Source: Butyrivibrio sp.
GTDB taxonomy: Bacteria > Bacillota > Clostridia > Lachnospirales > Lachnospiraceae
Assembly: GCA_024697425.1 (NCBI GenBank)
Contig: JAILFT010000018.1
Location: forward strand, 1-48,800
Length of the DNA: 48,800 bases
Direction: 5' to 3'
In this document: positions 31,584-40,618 of the stretch, piece by piece
How positions within the stretch are numbered: the first letter of the stretch is position 1
How the letters are laid out: every line of letters starts with the position of its first letter
Notes under the pieces: generated by a model
Told to the model about the DNA's origin: nothing
Database searches by the model: none
What the model saw: only the letters and a program-made list of their open reading frames with translations
Program-made: the position numbers and the translations under genes

Positions 31584-34500
31584 TTGAGAAAGAACAGTAG
31601 GTTCTATGCACTGGCATTGGCTGCAGCACTGGGATTGCAGACAATCGGTTCCCAGGTTGCCTATGCGGCTGAAAATCCGCCACTGGATGATGCTGCAAAT
31701 GAGCAGGACGAAAAAGAGATCGAAGAGCCAAAGACAGACCTTGCCGGCAGCGGCGCTGCAGAAGCTGATGAAGCTGAAGATGATGATATTTCTAAAAGCG
31801 GCGGCGTAAAGACTGACGGATCGGAGTCTGAGACCGGTGATACTAAAGACGCGAAAGAAGCTCAGTCAGATGCCGGGGAAGAAGCCGGGGAGGAATCCGA
31901 AGAAGCAGAGGATGAAACAGAGGATGAATCCGGGGACGATGAGGAAGAACTTTCGGATGATTCTGAGGAGGAAATATTTGTAACTGCAAAGAGCGCACCT
32001 GCGACAGATCCAAGACAGACGGCTGTTCCCGGAAGAGGAGATCTTCTCTGGGCTGTAGACATGAATGATCTGTCACAGTTTGATCTATACACAGGCCCTG
32101 CACAGGGAACCTGGTCTGCGTCGGATGATGTGGTAAGAATAGACGGAGGACACGGCAACAAGGCTATTTCCAAGAGACAGGACTTTGATGACTTTGTGCT
32201 GGAAGCAGATGTAACAGTTGAAAGACAGGCTGATCTTCCGGATAAATCCAGCGCTCAGGGAGGAATTCTTTTCCGCGCTTCAAGAGGCGCTGATCGTCAG
32301 AACGACGGTTATTTTGGGTACTACCTTGGAATCAATGCCAAGGGCCAGGAGATGATCCTGGGACGCTGCTCCGGAAACAACTGGTATGAGATAGCAACAA
32401 AGAAGATGAAGGTTGAGTATGGCAAAAGCTATCATCTTACTGTAGTTGCCAGCGGTTCCCATATTACCTGTTATGCTGATTATAACGGCGAGAACTACGC
32501 CAAGCTTTATATCAATGATACAACCCATGCAAGCGGCGGAATCGGAATGAGGAACTGGCTTTCCCATTCAAGCTTTAAAAATCTTGCGGTAAGTGAGTAT
32601 GACGAGGAAGCTTTATATGACAGCTATACAAATCCTCTTCTGAATCACTGCGCAGATCCCGATGTTCTGTATCACAACGGAACCTATTTCCTTTATCCCA
32701 CCAATGCCGGAGACGACACCCGCGGAATAAAGGTTTACACATCTACAGATCTTGTTCACTGGACAGATCAGGGCTATGCACTGAGCAAAGAAGACTGCTG
32801 GGGAACAACCGGATTCTGGGCTCCCGACCTTATCGAAAAAGACGGAACCTTCTACATGTACTATGTGGCAAACGAGCAGATCTGTGTAGCAAAAAGCGAT
32901 TCTCCTCTGGGACCTTTCACTCAGGAAGTTAAAGAGCCCATGGACCAAACAGAGAAGAATATAGATGCACATATTTTCTACGATGAAGCTTCAGGGAAAT
33001 ATTACATCTATTATGTCCGCTTTACAGGCGGAAATGTTATCTGGGGAGCAGAGCTCTCAGATGACATGAAGACCATCAAAAAAGATACCTTAAAGCAGAT
33101 CGTTGCAGCTAACCAGGGCTGGGATCAGGATATGGGCAATATAAATGAAGGACCCTTCATGCTGACTTATGAGGGCAAGTATTACCTCACCTACTCAGGT
33201 GCTCATTTCCAGAGTATCCACTACGGTTCAGCCTTTGCTGTGTCGGATTCACCTCTGGGTGACTTTAAGAAATACGATTATAACCCCATAATGAAATCCA
33301 ATTCCACGGTTCACGGTACGGGACATCACGGCATCACTGTATCTCCCGACGGAACTGAGATGTTCATTGTTTATCACAGCCACCATGATCTTAACAGCAC
33401 TGAGCCAAGGCAGCTGTGCATAGACAGGATACACTTCACCAAGGATGCCAACGGCGAGACTGTTCTTGAGGTAATGGGACCCACCATTACACCCCAGAGA
33501 CTCCCTTCAGGAGCAGTGGATGTTGCAAACTTCATTGAAGCAGTAAATCCCGATGATATAAAGGTTTCGGACGATGCGGACGCTGAAGATGTAAATGCGG
33601 CACTTCCCGCAGAAGTAACAGTAGCAACAAGCAAAGGCGACTATACTGCATCTGTAACCTGGAATAACGTAAAAGACACTGATCTTAAGGGTAAATCCAT
33701 TGAGGTAGAGGGAACAGTAACTATTCCCGAAGAAGTGGAGAACCTTGGAAATGCAGACCTCTCAGTTACCTGCACTGTAATCCTGGGAGATGCCAAGATC
33801 AAGGAAGACCTAAAAAAGATACTGGATGAGCTTGTAATCCCCGGAGCTGATGCCATTAGAGGAAACATCACACTTCCTTCAGTTTCCGGCGATGCGCTTC
33901 TTACCTGGGAGTCTGACAACGAAGAGGTGATCACCTCCAAAGACAAAGCACAGGATGGATACTATGACATCCCTGCAGGTGTTGTTACAAGAGGAAGCAA
34001 GAATGAGAAGGTAACTCTTACCGTTACAGGAACCATCGACGGTGTATCTCTTTCAAGAGAATTCGAAGTTACTGTTCTTGCAAAAGAGAATGTGGATGAG
34101 ACCTACGTTGGATATCTCTATGCACACTTTAAGGAAATCCCCGGAGAAAAGGGTGAGCAGGATATCTTTTACGGAATAAGCGATGACGGTCTTAACTGGA
34201 CAGCTCTTAACGGAAATGAAGCAGTCCTTAAGTCTGATGTCAGTGACAAGGCAACAAGAGATCCTTATATCATAAGAAGTGCAGAAGGAGACAGATTCTT
34301 CCTTCTTGCAACTGACCAGGATATCTATAAATACGGCAATAACATTCCCTGGGACAGACTTTCAACTCAGGGCAGCACAGCTCTTACAATCTGGGAGTCC
34401 ACAGACCTTGTGAACTGGACCAACGAAAGAAATGTGGATGTAGCCGGATCCATCGGCGGCGGATGTGCATGGGCTCCTGAAGCAATCTATGATGAGGCAA

Positions 34501-37500
34501 CAGGAGAGTACCTTGTATTCTGGGCCAGCAAGATCGCTGCAGACAACTATGCAAGACAGTATACCTTTGTTTCAAGAACAAGAGACTTCTATAACTTTAC
34601 AGAGCCTGAGCTCTTCAACAACTTCGGAAGCAACATTGATACTTCCATGCTTAAGGTTGGAGACGATTACTTCAGACTTACCAAGATAGAAGACGGAATG
34701 TATGTAAGACTTGATAAGGCAAGCGGAAAGCTTCGCTCCTACGGCGATGAGGTGACCACTAAGACAGTAGGTAACCTGACATTCAACGTGGTAGGTAATA
34801 ACTACAGCTACATTGCCAATACAGCTGATGGCTGCCTTGAGTCCTTCAGAGGAAACTATGAAGGCGGCACCATGTTCAAGTTCAATGACAGGGATGAATG
34901 GTGCGTAATGCTTGATGAGTACGGCGGAGCAACAAGAGGATATATTCCTTTCACAACAACGGATCTTAGTACTCCCAACAGCATCCACGTTCTTAATGAG
35001 GATGAATACACAGCCCAGGAAGGCTGCAAGCACGGCGTTATCCTTCCTGTTACCGCAGCTGAGTATGAAAGGCTTATTGAAGCTTACGGCGTAGCAGAAG
35101 GCTCTTTTGCCGGTATGGATAAGGCAGAAGGCCCTGTAGCTGAGTACGACTTCGAGAATGCTGATGGCACAAAGGTTATCGCAAAGGGCACAGACCTTGG
35201 ACTTACACTTAAAGGCAGCGCCTGCCTTAAGGACGATGAGAATGGCAAGGTTCTTTTCCTTGACGGATCCGATGAGGCTTATGCTGAATTTACAAAGGGC
35301 ATTTTTGACGGAACTAAAGAGATGACCCTCAGCCTTGATGTTAAGGCACTTTCCGCGGATGCAGGAAGCATGGTCATGGGACTTGGCTCTGATGCAGAAA
35401 GGTATCTCTTTGCGAGAGTAACTGACGATGAGGTGGGCGCAGGAAATACCGCAAGAGGTACAAAGGGCGTTAAGAGCGCAGGCACTGCAAGCTACGGCAA
35501 TTACGGAAGATGGGTGCACCTTGACGTTGCCATTTCAGATCATATACTTACTTTCTATGCTGACGGGCTTTTCCTTGGAAGCATCAAGAACAGAAATATC
35601 TCTGAGCTGGGAAGAAATCTTGATATGTTCCTTGGCAGATCGTTTACAGGAGGAAGGAATTTTAAGGGCTATATCGACAACCTTAAGATTTACAACAGAG
35701 CACTTACCATGGATGAGATCGGAGCAAAAGAGATTACGGCTATCACCGTTAAGATTGAGGCGGAGAGCGGAGTTATAACAGGAAAGGCAAGAGCCGTGCA
35801 AAGAGGCGATGCTTCAGGCGGCTACAAGGTTGGCTATATCGATGATACAGCTTCTGTTGTGACCATGAAGATAAATGCTCCTGCTGACGGAACCTACAGA
35901 GTAGATATTGCGGCTGACGGAGACAAGGGAGCCTTCCCCAACACTTCGCACAGATACTGGGTGAACGGCGACGAAGCATCAGCAAAGGTTGTTGAATACA
36001 CCAATGCCACAAACTGGGATATCTGGTCACTTTACAGCGTATATGTTGACCTTAAGGAAGGTGAGAATACCTTCAGCGTATCTCACTCAGGCTGTGACAA
36101 CAGCTTTGCGGAGCTGGATTACATTCTTTTCCATGCTATGGAAGAACCTGAGTATGAGATCATGATCGGAGATACAGCTCTTGAGGGATTTAGCAGAGAC
36201 AAGAAGGTATATACCGTTGAAGGTGACCTGGAGAATCTCCCTGCTGTATCCGTTAAGTTTGAAGATGGCGCAAACGAAAGCTTCAAGGCACAGGTTACTC
36301 AGGCAACCACAGAAAGGCCTGAGAGCTACGTGACTGTTTATAACACTGACGATCCTTCCTATGTCCAGAAGTATACGGTCAGATTTAATTCAACCGACAC
36401 CTTTGAGAGCATGATCGTGAACTACGGAGCAGATCCTTTCGTTACATATCATGACGGATATTATTACTATGTGCGCATGGGACGAAATGACACAGGAATC
36501 TGGGTTACAAAGTCCGCTGAGCTTTCAAGGATCGGCAAGGTAGAACCTGTATGTGTATACATGCCTTCAGGTGATGAGCCTACAAGAGAGCTTTGGGCTC
36601 CTGAGCTTCACTTTATTGACGGCAAGTGGTACATCTACTATACAGCAGGCGCAGGTGCAGACCATCGCATGATGGTTCTTGAGAGTGTATCTGACGATGC
36701 ACAGGGTCAGTATGTATTTAAGGGTAAGATGAGTCCCGAAACCGACAGATGGGCTATCGACCAGACAGTTCTCGAACTTGACGGACAGCTCTATGCCATC
36801 TGGTCAGGCTGGGATGGATTTGTTGACGGAGAGCAGAGACTCTACATCGCAAAGATGGATTCTCCCACAAGCATAACCGGAGACAGAGTTGAGCTTTCAA
36901 GACCTGAATTTGCCTGGGAAGTTAATGAGCATCCCACCATCAACGAGGGACCTGAGATTGCTGTCTCTCCCGATGGAACAGTAAATATCGTATATTCAGC
37001 CAGCGGTTCCTGGTCAGATACCTACTGCCTTGGATGTCTGACCCTCAAGAAGGGCGCAGATCCCATGGAGAAGTCTTCCTGGATCAAGGCTACAAAGCCA
37101 ATTTTTGAGAAGAATGACAGCACAACCTTCTCAACAGGTCATGCATGCTTTGTAAAGAGCCCTGACATGAAAGAGGATTACCTTGTTTACCACGCAACTG
37201 TTTATGCTGGCGGCGGCTGGAACGGAAGAGGTGTAAGAACCCAGAGAGTTTACTGGAATGAGGATGGTACACCTTTCCTTGGAACAGCAGCGGAATACAC
37301 AGACAGGATCAAGACTCCTTCAGGAACAAAGAAGGCTTCCTATGTACGACTTGAGGCAGAGGATGCAGTGCTTTCAGGACTTGGTGCGACTCAGACTTAT
37401 AATTCATCAGCTGATGCATGTGTATATGGATTTGATGACGAGTCAAAGACCGCCGAGTTTACCTTCGATGCAGCACAGGATGGAGAGTACATGCTGTATC

Positions 37501-37964
37501 TTGGCGCATCAGCAAATGTTAACGGGGCTGCACTTAAGGCAGTTGTAAACGGACAGGAATATGAGAAGACTGTTTACAACTTCAATGCAAATTCAGGAAA
37601 CAGACTTTGCGTAGACAACTGGTTTGGATACGGAATCAAGGTGACATTGAATGAAGGCAGCAATACCGTTATGGTTACAGGAGTAAGCGGAAAAGAGACA
37701 GCTGCACTGGATTACATTGAGTACTGCGATTATGAGAGTGCGATTGCTCCAAATCCCGAGCCTCCGGTAATCGAGGAGCCTGAAGATCCTGAGAATCCTG
37801 AGGATCCCGAAGAACCCGATACTCCTGATGGACCGGATACACCGGATCATCCTGATCACCCCGAGCCTCCTGTAAATCCTGTTGTTCAGGTGATAGTAAA
37901 GGTTGTTACAAAAGTAGTTAAAGTAATTTCCAGAATCATAAAATCAATATTTAAATGGTTTTAA
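31584..37964 (+). CDS. Giant secreted three-module GH43 glycoside hydrolase
   Basis: A 2126-residue exported protein. Signal peptide 1 to about 28 (AYAAE); acidic Glu/Asp linker to about 133; LamG/DUF1080-like beta-sandwich 153-340; GH43 module 1 at 345-643 (ADPDVLY base, NIDAHIF, NEGPFML acid); two Ig-like domains 653-833; GH43-like module 2 at 839-1166 (TRDPYII, NIDTSML, YEGGTMF); LamG 1183-1383; CBM6/35-like 1390-1523; a small beta domain to 1608; GH43 module 3 at 1609-1916 (GADPFVTY, AIDQTVLEL, INEGPEI); second CBM6/35-like 1919-2053; Pro/Glu-rich linker; basic amphipathic tail about 2100-2126. GH43 enzymes cut arabinofuranosides, xylosides or galactofuranosides; the adjacent furanose-type transporter favours furanosides. 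Start TTG 31584 follows AGGGGGAAGG. No LPXTG, SLH or dockerin is seen. Confidence 0.88.
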   Translation: MRKNSRFYALALAAALGLQTIGSQVAYAAENPPLDDAANEQDEKEIEEPKTDLAGSGAAEADEAEDDDISKSGGVKTDGSESETGDTKDAKEAQSDAGEEAGEESEEAEDETEDESGDDEEELSDDSEEEIFVTAKSAPATDPRQTAVPGRGDLLWAVDMNDLSQFDLYTGPAQGTWSASDDVVRIDGGHGNKAISKRQDFDDFVLEADVTVERQADLPDKSSAQGGILFRASRGADRQNDGYFGYYLGINAKGQEMILGRCSGNNWYEIATKKMKVEYGKSYHLTVVASGSHITCYADYNGENYAKLYINDTTHASGGIGMRNWLSHSSFKNLAVSEYDEEALYDSYTNPLLNHCADPDVLYHNGTYFLYPTNAGDDTRGIKVYTSTDLVHWTDQGYALSKEDCWGTTGFWAPDLIEKDGTFYMYYVANEQICVAKSDSPLGPFTQEVKEPMDQTEKNIDAHIFYDEASGKYYIYYVRFTGGNVIWGAELSDDMKTIKKDTLKQIVAANQGWDQDMGNINEGPFMLTYEGKYYLTYSGAHFQSIHYGSAFAVSDSPLGDFKKYDYNPIMKSNSTVHGTGHHGITVSPDGTEMFIVYHSHHDLNSTEPRQLCIDRIHFTKDANGETVLEVMGPTITPQRLPSGAVDVANFIEAVNPDDIKVSDDADAEDVNAALPAEVTVATSKGDYTASVTWNNVKDTDLKGKSIEVEGTVTIPEEVENLGNADLSVTCTVILGDAKIKEDLKKILDELVIPGADAIRGNITLPSVSGDALLTWESDNEEVITSKDKAQDGYYDIPAGVVTRGSKNEKVTLTVTGTIDGVSLSREFEVTVLAKENVDETYVGYLYAHFKEIPGEKGEQDIFYGISDDGLNWTALNGNEAVLKSDVSDKATRDPYIIRSAEGDRFFLLATDQDIYKYGNNIPWDRLSTQGSTALTIWESTDLVNWTNERNVDVAGSIGGGCAWAPEAIYDEATGEYLVFWASKIAADNYARQYTFVSRTRDFYNFTEPELFNNFGSNIDTSMLKVGDDYFRLTKIEDGMYVRLDKASGKLRSYGDEVTTKTVGNLTFNVVGNNYSYIANTADGCLESFRGNYEGGTMFKFNDRDEWCVMLDEYGGATRGYIPFTTTDLSTPNSIHVLNEDEYTAQEGCKHGVILPVTAAEYERLIEAYGVAEGSFAGMDKAEGPVAEYDFENADGTKVIAKGTDLGLTLKGSACLKDDENGKVLFLDGSDEAYAEFTKGIFDGTKEMTLSLDVKALSADAGSMVMGLGSDAERYLFARVTDDEVGAGNTARGTKGVKSAGTASYGNYGRWVHLDVAISDHILTFYADGLFLGSIKNRNISELGRNLDMFLGRSFTGGRNFKGYIDNLKIYNRALTMDEIGAKEITAITVKIEAESGVITGKARAVQRGDASGGYKVGYIDDTASVVTMKINAPADGTYRVDIAADGDKGAFPNTSHRYWVNGDEASAKVVEYTNATNWDIWSLYSVYVDLKEGENTFSVSHSGCDNSFAELDYILFHAMEEPEYEIMIGDTALEGFSRDKKVYTVEGDLENLPAVSVKFEDGANESFKAQVTQATTERPESYVTVYNTDDPSYVQKYTVRFNSTDTFESMIVNYGADPFVTYHDGYYYYVRMGRNDTGIWVTKSAELSRIGKVEPVCVYMPSGDEPTRELWAPELHFIDGKWYIYYTAGAGADHRMMVLESVSDDAQGQYVFKGKMSPETDRWAIDQTVLELDGQLYAIWSGWDGFVDGEQRLYIAKMDSPTSITGDRVELSRPEFAWEVNEHPTINEGPEIAVSPDGTVNIVYSASGSWSDTYCLGCLTLKKGADPMEKSSWIKATKPIFEKNDSTTFSTGHACFVKSPDMKEDYLVYHATVYAGGGWNGRGVRTQRVYWNEDGTPFLGTAAEYTDRIKTPSGTKKASYVRLEAEDAVLSGLGATQTYNSSADACVYGFDDESKTAEFTFDAAQDGEYMLYLGASANVNGAALKAVVNGQEYEKTVYNFNANSGNRLCVDNWFGYGIKVTLNEGSNTVMVTGVSGKETAALDYIEYCDYESAIAPNPEPPVIEEPEDPENPEDPEEPDTPDGPDTPDHPDHPEPPVNPVVQVIVKVVTKVVKVISRIIKSIFKWF

Positions 37965-38029
37965 TCGGTTGCCCCAGTAGAGATTACAAGTTATTATAGA
38001 TGGGCAAGTCTATTTTTTGGGGGGTATTT

Positions 38030-39247
38030 ATGAAGTACAGAACACTGGTAGCAGATGATGAACCCATGATCAGAAGAGGTATCATCAGTTTCCTTAAGGC
38101 ATACGATGACTTTGAAGTTGTAGCCGAAGCGGAAGACGGGGAGGTGGCGCTGGAGAAGGCCAAATCTACGGTTATAGATGTCTTTTTTGTGGACATCAAT
38201 ATGCCTTTTCTTAACGGTCTGGATTTCATAAAAGAGCTGAAAAAGCTCTACCCTCAGGCACTTGTTGTAATCGTTACGGGATACGATCTCTTTGAATATG
38301 CAAGAAAGGCTGTTGGCCTTGGTGTATTTGACTATGTATTAAAGCCTCTTATGGAGGATCCTTTCGATGAGCTTATCGGAAGGATCCGGGAGGCTCTAAG
38401 CAAGCGCAGCGGCGAAGAGATGGAAAAGAAGTACCTGGAGTGGGCCAGGGACAAGATGAACGAGAGCAGGGAGCTGCTTATCGCCGAGCTTTCCAAGAAG
38501 ATAATTGACGGAAGATTATCGGAGGATGAGATCACCCAGGAATGCAGATACCTGAATCTTAAGCTTCCGGAGAAATATTCCCTAATCCTTGTCCGCATAG
38601 ATACTAAGCCCACAGAGGATATTGACAGCAACTGGAACGAGGACCTTCTGTACTTTGTTTCCGAGAACATAGCTCTTGAGATGTTTGCTTCACTGGCCCT
38701 TGAGAGCAGATGCAGGGACGAATCAGGTAATCTGGTTCTTGTGACGGAGCAGATCCCTTCAGAGGAACTGGAAGAGAAATGCAATGAGTATATAAATTAC
38801 ATTTCAGGAATCCTCCCTGTTAAGTGCGTAATAGAAACTTCCGCAGGAAACGGAGCCGGCTCAATTGCGGCCGCTTATCAGGAAGCACTTTCCAAGGCTT
38901 CTGAGAATACCGGATATTCCTCAATTCTTGAAGCTGTAATGCAGCTGATACAGGAGAACTATTCCAGAGAGGAATTCTCTCTTCAGGAGGCCGCTGACAA
39001 TGTAGGACTTTCGGTGGCATACTTAAGCCGCATCTTCCGTAAGGAGGCCGGATGTACCTTTGTTGATTATCTCACCAATCTTCGAATGAGGAAGGCGAGT
39101 ATCCTTCTTCACGATGAGGAGATGAAGATCTACGAGGTGGCAGAGAAGGTGGGGTACACCTCCCAGCAGTATTTCAGCCTTGTATTCAAGAAGAAACTTG
39201 GGATCAGCCCTGCCGAGTACAGGCAATCAATTAAAGATAATAAATAA
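38030..39247 (+). CDS. AraC-type response regulator (YesN-like)
   Basis: Two-component regulator of 405 residues. Receiver domain: DDE at 9-11, phospho-acceptor Asp55 in FFVDINMPF, and Lys105 in DYVLKPL. A middle region of about 170 residues leads to a C-terminal AraC HTH pair (about 305-400): FSLQEAADNVGLSVAYLSRI and KIYEVAEKVGYTSQQYFS. ATG 38030 follows GGGGGG; the in-frame ATG at 38000 has no RBS. The expected partner is the YesM-type kinase on the far side of the transporter genes. It probably activates ytfQ through the tandem repeats 110 bp downstream. Confidence 0.93.
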   Translation: MKYRTLVADDEPMIRRGIISFLKAYDDFEVVAEAEDGEVALEKAKSTVIDVFFVDINMPFLNGLDFIKELKKLYPQALVVIVTGYDLFEYARKAVGLGVFDYVLKPLMEDPFDELIGRIREALSKRSGEEMEKKYLEWARDKMNESRELLIAELSKKIIDGRLSEDEITQECRYLNLKLPEKYSLILVRIDTKPTEDIDSNWNEDLLYFVSENIALEMFASLALESRCRDESGNLVLVTEQIPSEELEEKCNEYINYISGILPVKCVIETSAGNGAGSIAAAYQEALSKASENTGYSSILEAVMQLIQENYSREEFSLQEAADNVGLSVAYLSRIFRKEAGCTFVDYLTNLRMRKASILLHDEEMKIYEVAEKVGYTSQQYFSLVFKKKLGISPAEYRQSIKDNK

Positions 39248-39269
39248 AAGCTTATAAAGGATTTCATAC

Positions 39270-39304
39270 CGGCCGGACCTGTGTTTGATGGGTCCGGCCG
39301 TTTT
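39270..39304 (+). terminator. Terminator after the AraC-type regulator
   Basis: CGGCCGGACC (39270-39279) pairs perfectly with GGTCCGGCCG (39291-39300), with an 11-base loop and TTTTAT after it. It separates the regulator transcript from the transporter operon. Confidence 0.88.
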
Positions 39305-39354
39305 ATCTTAAGTGAATCTTTCTGATTTTCTTTTTGACTAAGATACTTATGATT

Positions 39355-39374
39355 CTGTTAACCACTGTTAACCA
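39355..39374 (+). promoter_or_regulatory. Tandem CTGTTAACCA repeats, candidate activator site
   Basis: Two exact adjacent copies of CTGTTAACCA (39355-39364 and 39365-39374) end 17 bp before TATAAA (39392-39397). They cover the place of the -35 element, which otherwise matches the consensus poorly. This is the layout of an activator-dependent promoter, and the AraC-type regulator encoded just upstream is the natural candidate. Confidence 0.55.
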
Positions 39375-39426
39375 CCACCAGAACAAAAAAGTATAAAATC
39401 CGGACAAATCAGTCTAAATACATTTA

Positions 39427-39496
39427 TATCCTCCTTAGCTAGAATCATTATTGTAAACAAAAGTAAGGCCTGGGGGACAGGCCACCAAGGAGGATA
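39427..39496 (+). promoter_or_regulatory. ytfQ leader with RBS inside a 10-bp inverted repeat
   Basis: TATCCTCCTT (39427-39436) is the exact reverse complement of AAGGAGGATA (39487-39496), which contains the Shine-Dalgarno of the following gene. Between them GGCCTG (39467-39472) and CAGGCC (39478-39483) form an inner hairpin with loop GGGGA. The outer pairing would hide the ribosome binding site. It may be an RNA switch, a binding site for a protein, or an mRNA-stabilising structure. I do not recognise a known riboswitch. Confidence 0.6.
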
Positions 39497-39498
39497 AT

Positions 39499-40545
39499 AT
39501 GAAGAAAAGATTTGTAAGCTCAATTCTGTGTGCAGCTATGGTTGCTGCATCAATCGCCGGCTGCGGAAGCGCTGCTCCTGCACCTGCAGCATCACAGGCA
39601 CCTGCAACAACAGTTGAAGATGCTGAAACTCCCAAGGCTGATGCACCTGCTACTGAGGATGCAGGAAGCGAGAAGCTTGTTGTTGGTTTCGCTCAGATCG
39701 GACAGGAGTCAGGCTGGAGAGATGCCGAGACAATGTCAATCCAGACTTACGCTGCAGAGCATGCTGATACTGTAGAGCTTAAGTTCGCTGACGCTCAGCA
39801 GAAGCAGGAGAATCAGATTAAGGCTATCAAGAGCTTCATCGAGCAGGACGTTGATGTAATCGGACTTGCACCTGTAGTTGAGACCGGTTGGGATCAGGTT
39901 TTTGCTGAGGCACAGGATGCAGGAATCCCTATCATTCTTCTTGACAGAACAGCTGATGTTGATGAGAGCCTCTATGCTACATTCATCGGTTCAGACTTCA
40001 TCGAAGAGGGAAAAGAAGCTGCTAAGCAGATGGCTGAGCTCATCGGTGGAAAGGGCAAGATTGTAGAGCTTGAGGGAACAGTTGGTGCTTCTGCCGCAAC
40101 AGACAGAAAGACAGGTTTTGATGAGGAGATCGCTGCAAACTATCCCGACATCGAGATCGTAGCATCTCAGACCGGTGACTTCACAAGAGCACAGGGTAAG
40201 GAAGTTATGGAGTCATTCCTTAAGTCCAACCCCGACATCGTTGGTGTATATGCTCACAACGACGACATGGCTCTTGGCGCAATCGAAGCTATCAAGGAAG
40301 CAGGCCTTAAGCCCGGCGAAGACATCGTTACAGTTTCTGTAGACGGCGTTAAGGGTATCTTCGAGGCTATGGTAGCCGGTGAGGCTAACTGCACAGTTGA
40401 GTGTAACCCTCTTCTTGGACCGCTTTTCTTCGAGACAGCTGCAAAGCTTAAGAACGGCGAGTCAGTTGAAAAGTGGGTTAAGTCAATCGATGGTGTATTC
40501 ACATCAGACATCGCTGCTGATGTAATCGATTCCCGCGCATATTGA
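39499..40545 (+). CDS. ytfQ: YtfQ-like furanose-binding lipoprotein
   Basis: Sugar-binding lipoprotein of an ABC importer, 348 residues. The signal peptide ends in SIAGC with lipidated Cys22, followed by an Ala/Pro/Thr linker. The binding domain closely parallels E. coli YtfQ, the galactofuranose receptor: GFAQIGQESGWRDAE, FADAQQKQENQIKAI, GLAPVVETGWDQVFAEAQDAG (first 20 residues diagnostic), LLDRTADVDESLY, VELEGTVGASAA, QTGDFTRAQGKEVMESF and YAHNDDMALGAI. The ligand is thus probably a furanose such as galactofuranose or arabinofuranose. The RBS is partly sequestered by a leader hairpin and a partial terminator follows the stop. Confidence 0.9.
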   Translation: MKKRFVSSILCAAMVAASIAGCGSAAPAPAASQAPATTVEDAETPKADAPATEDAGSEKLVVGFAQIGQESGWRDAETMSIQTYAAEHADTVELKFADAQQKQENQIKAIKSFIEQDVDVIGLAPVVETGWDQVFAEAQDAGIPIILLDRTADVDESLYATFIGSDFIEEGKEAAKQMAELIGGKGKIVELEGTVGASAATDRKTGFDEEIAANYPDIEIVASQTGDFTRAQGKEVMESFLKSNPDIVGVYAHNDDMALGAIEAIKEAGLKPGEDIVTVSVDGVKGIFEAMVAGEANCTVECNPLLGPLFFETAAKLKNGESVEKWVKSIDGVFTSDIAADVIDSRAY

Positions 40546-40569
40546 TCAGTCAATAGTCTATAAAAAAAT

Positions 40570-40602
40570 AATCCGCTCCGTTTACACTTCGGAGCGGATT
40601 TT
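40570..40602 (+). terminator. Partial terminator between ytfQ and ytfR
   Basis: AATCCGCTCCG (40570-40580) pairs with CGGAGCGGATT (40590-40600), followed by a short TTTTC. The next gene starts only 17 bp on, so readthrough must occur. The effect is an excess of binding protein over the transporter subunits, as in the nucleoside operon. Confidence 0.8.
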
Positions 40603-40618
40603 CTAAAGGAGGAGAAGG

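Noticed and set aside
31700..31985. Acidic low-complexity stretch as a sign of frameshift or foreign DNA
   Set aside because: The frame stays open and continues into recognisable domains; acidic linkers after signal peptides are common in secreted Lachnospiraceae enzymes.
34572..35519. Minus-strand open frame of 315 codons
   Set aside because: It is antisense to the GH43 gene, whose frame, domains and signal peptide are clear; no RBS or promoter supports it.
39355..39374. Tandem 10-bp repeat as the start of a CRISPR array
   Set aside because: The two copies are adjacent with no spacer, and no further copies or cas genes are seen.
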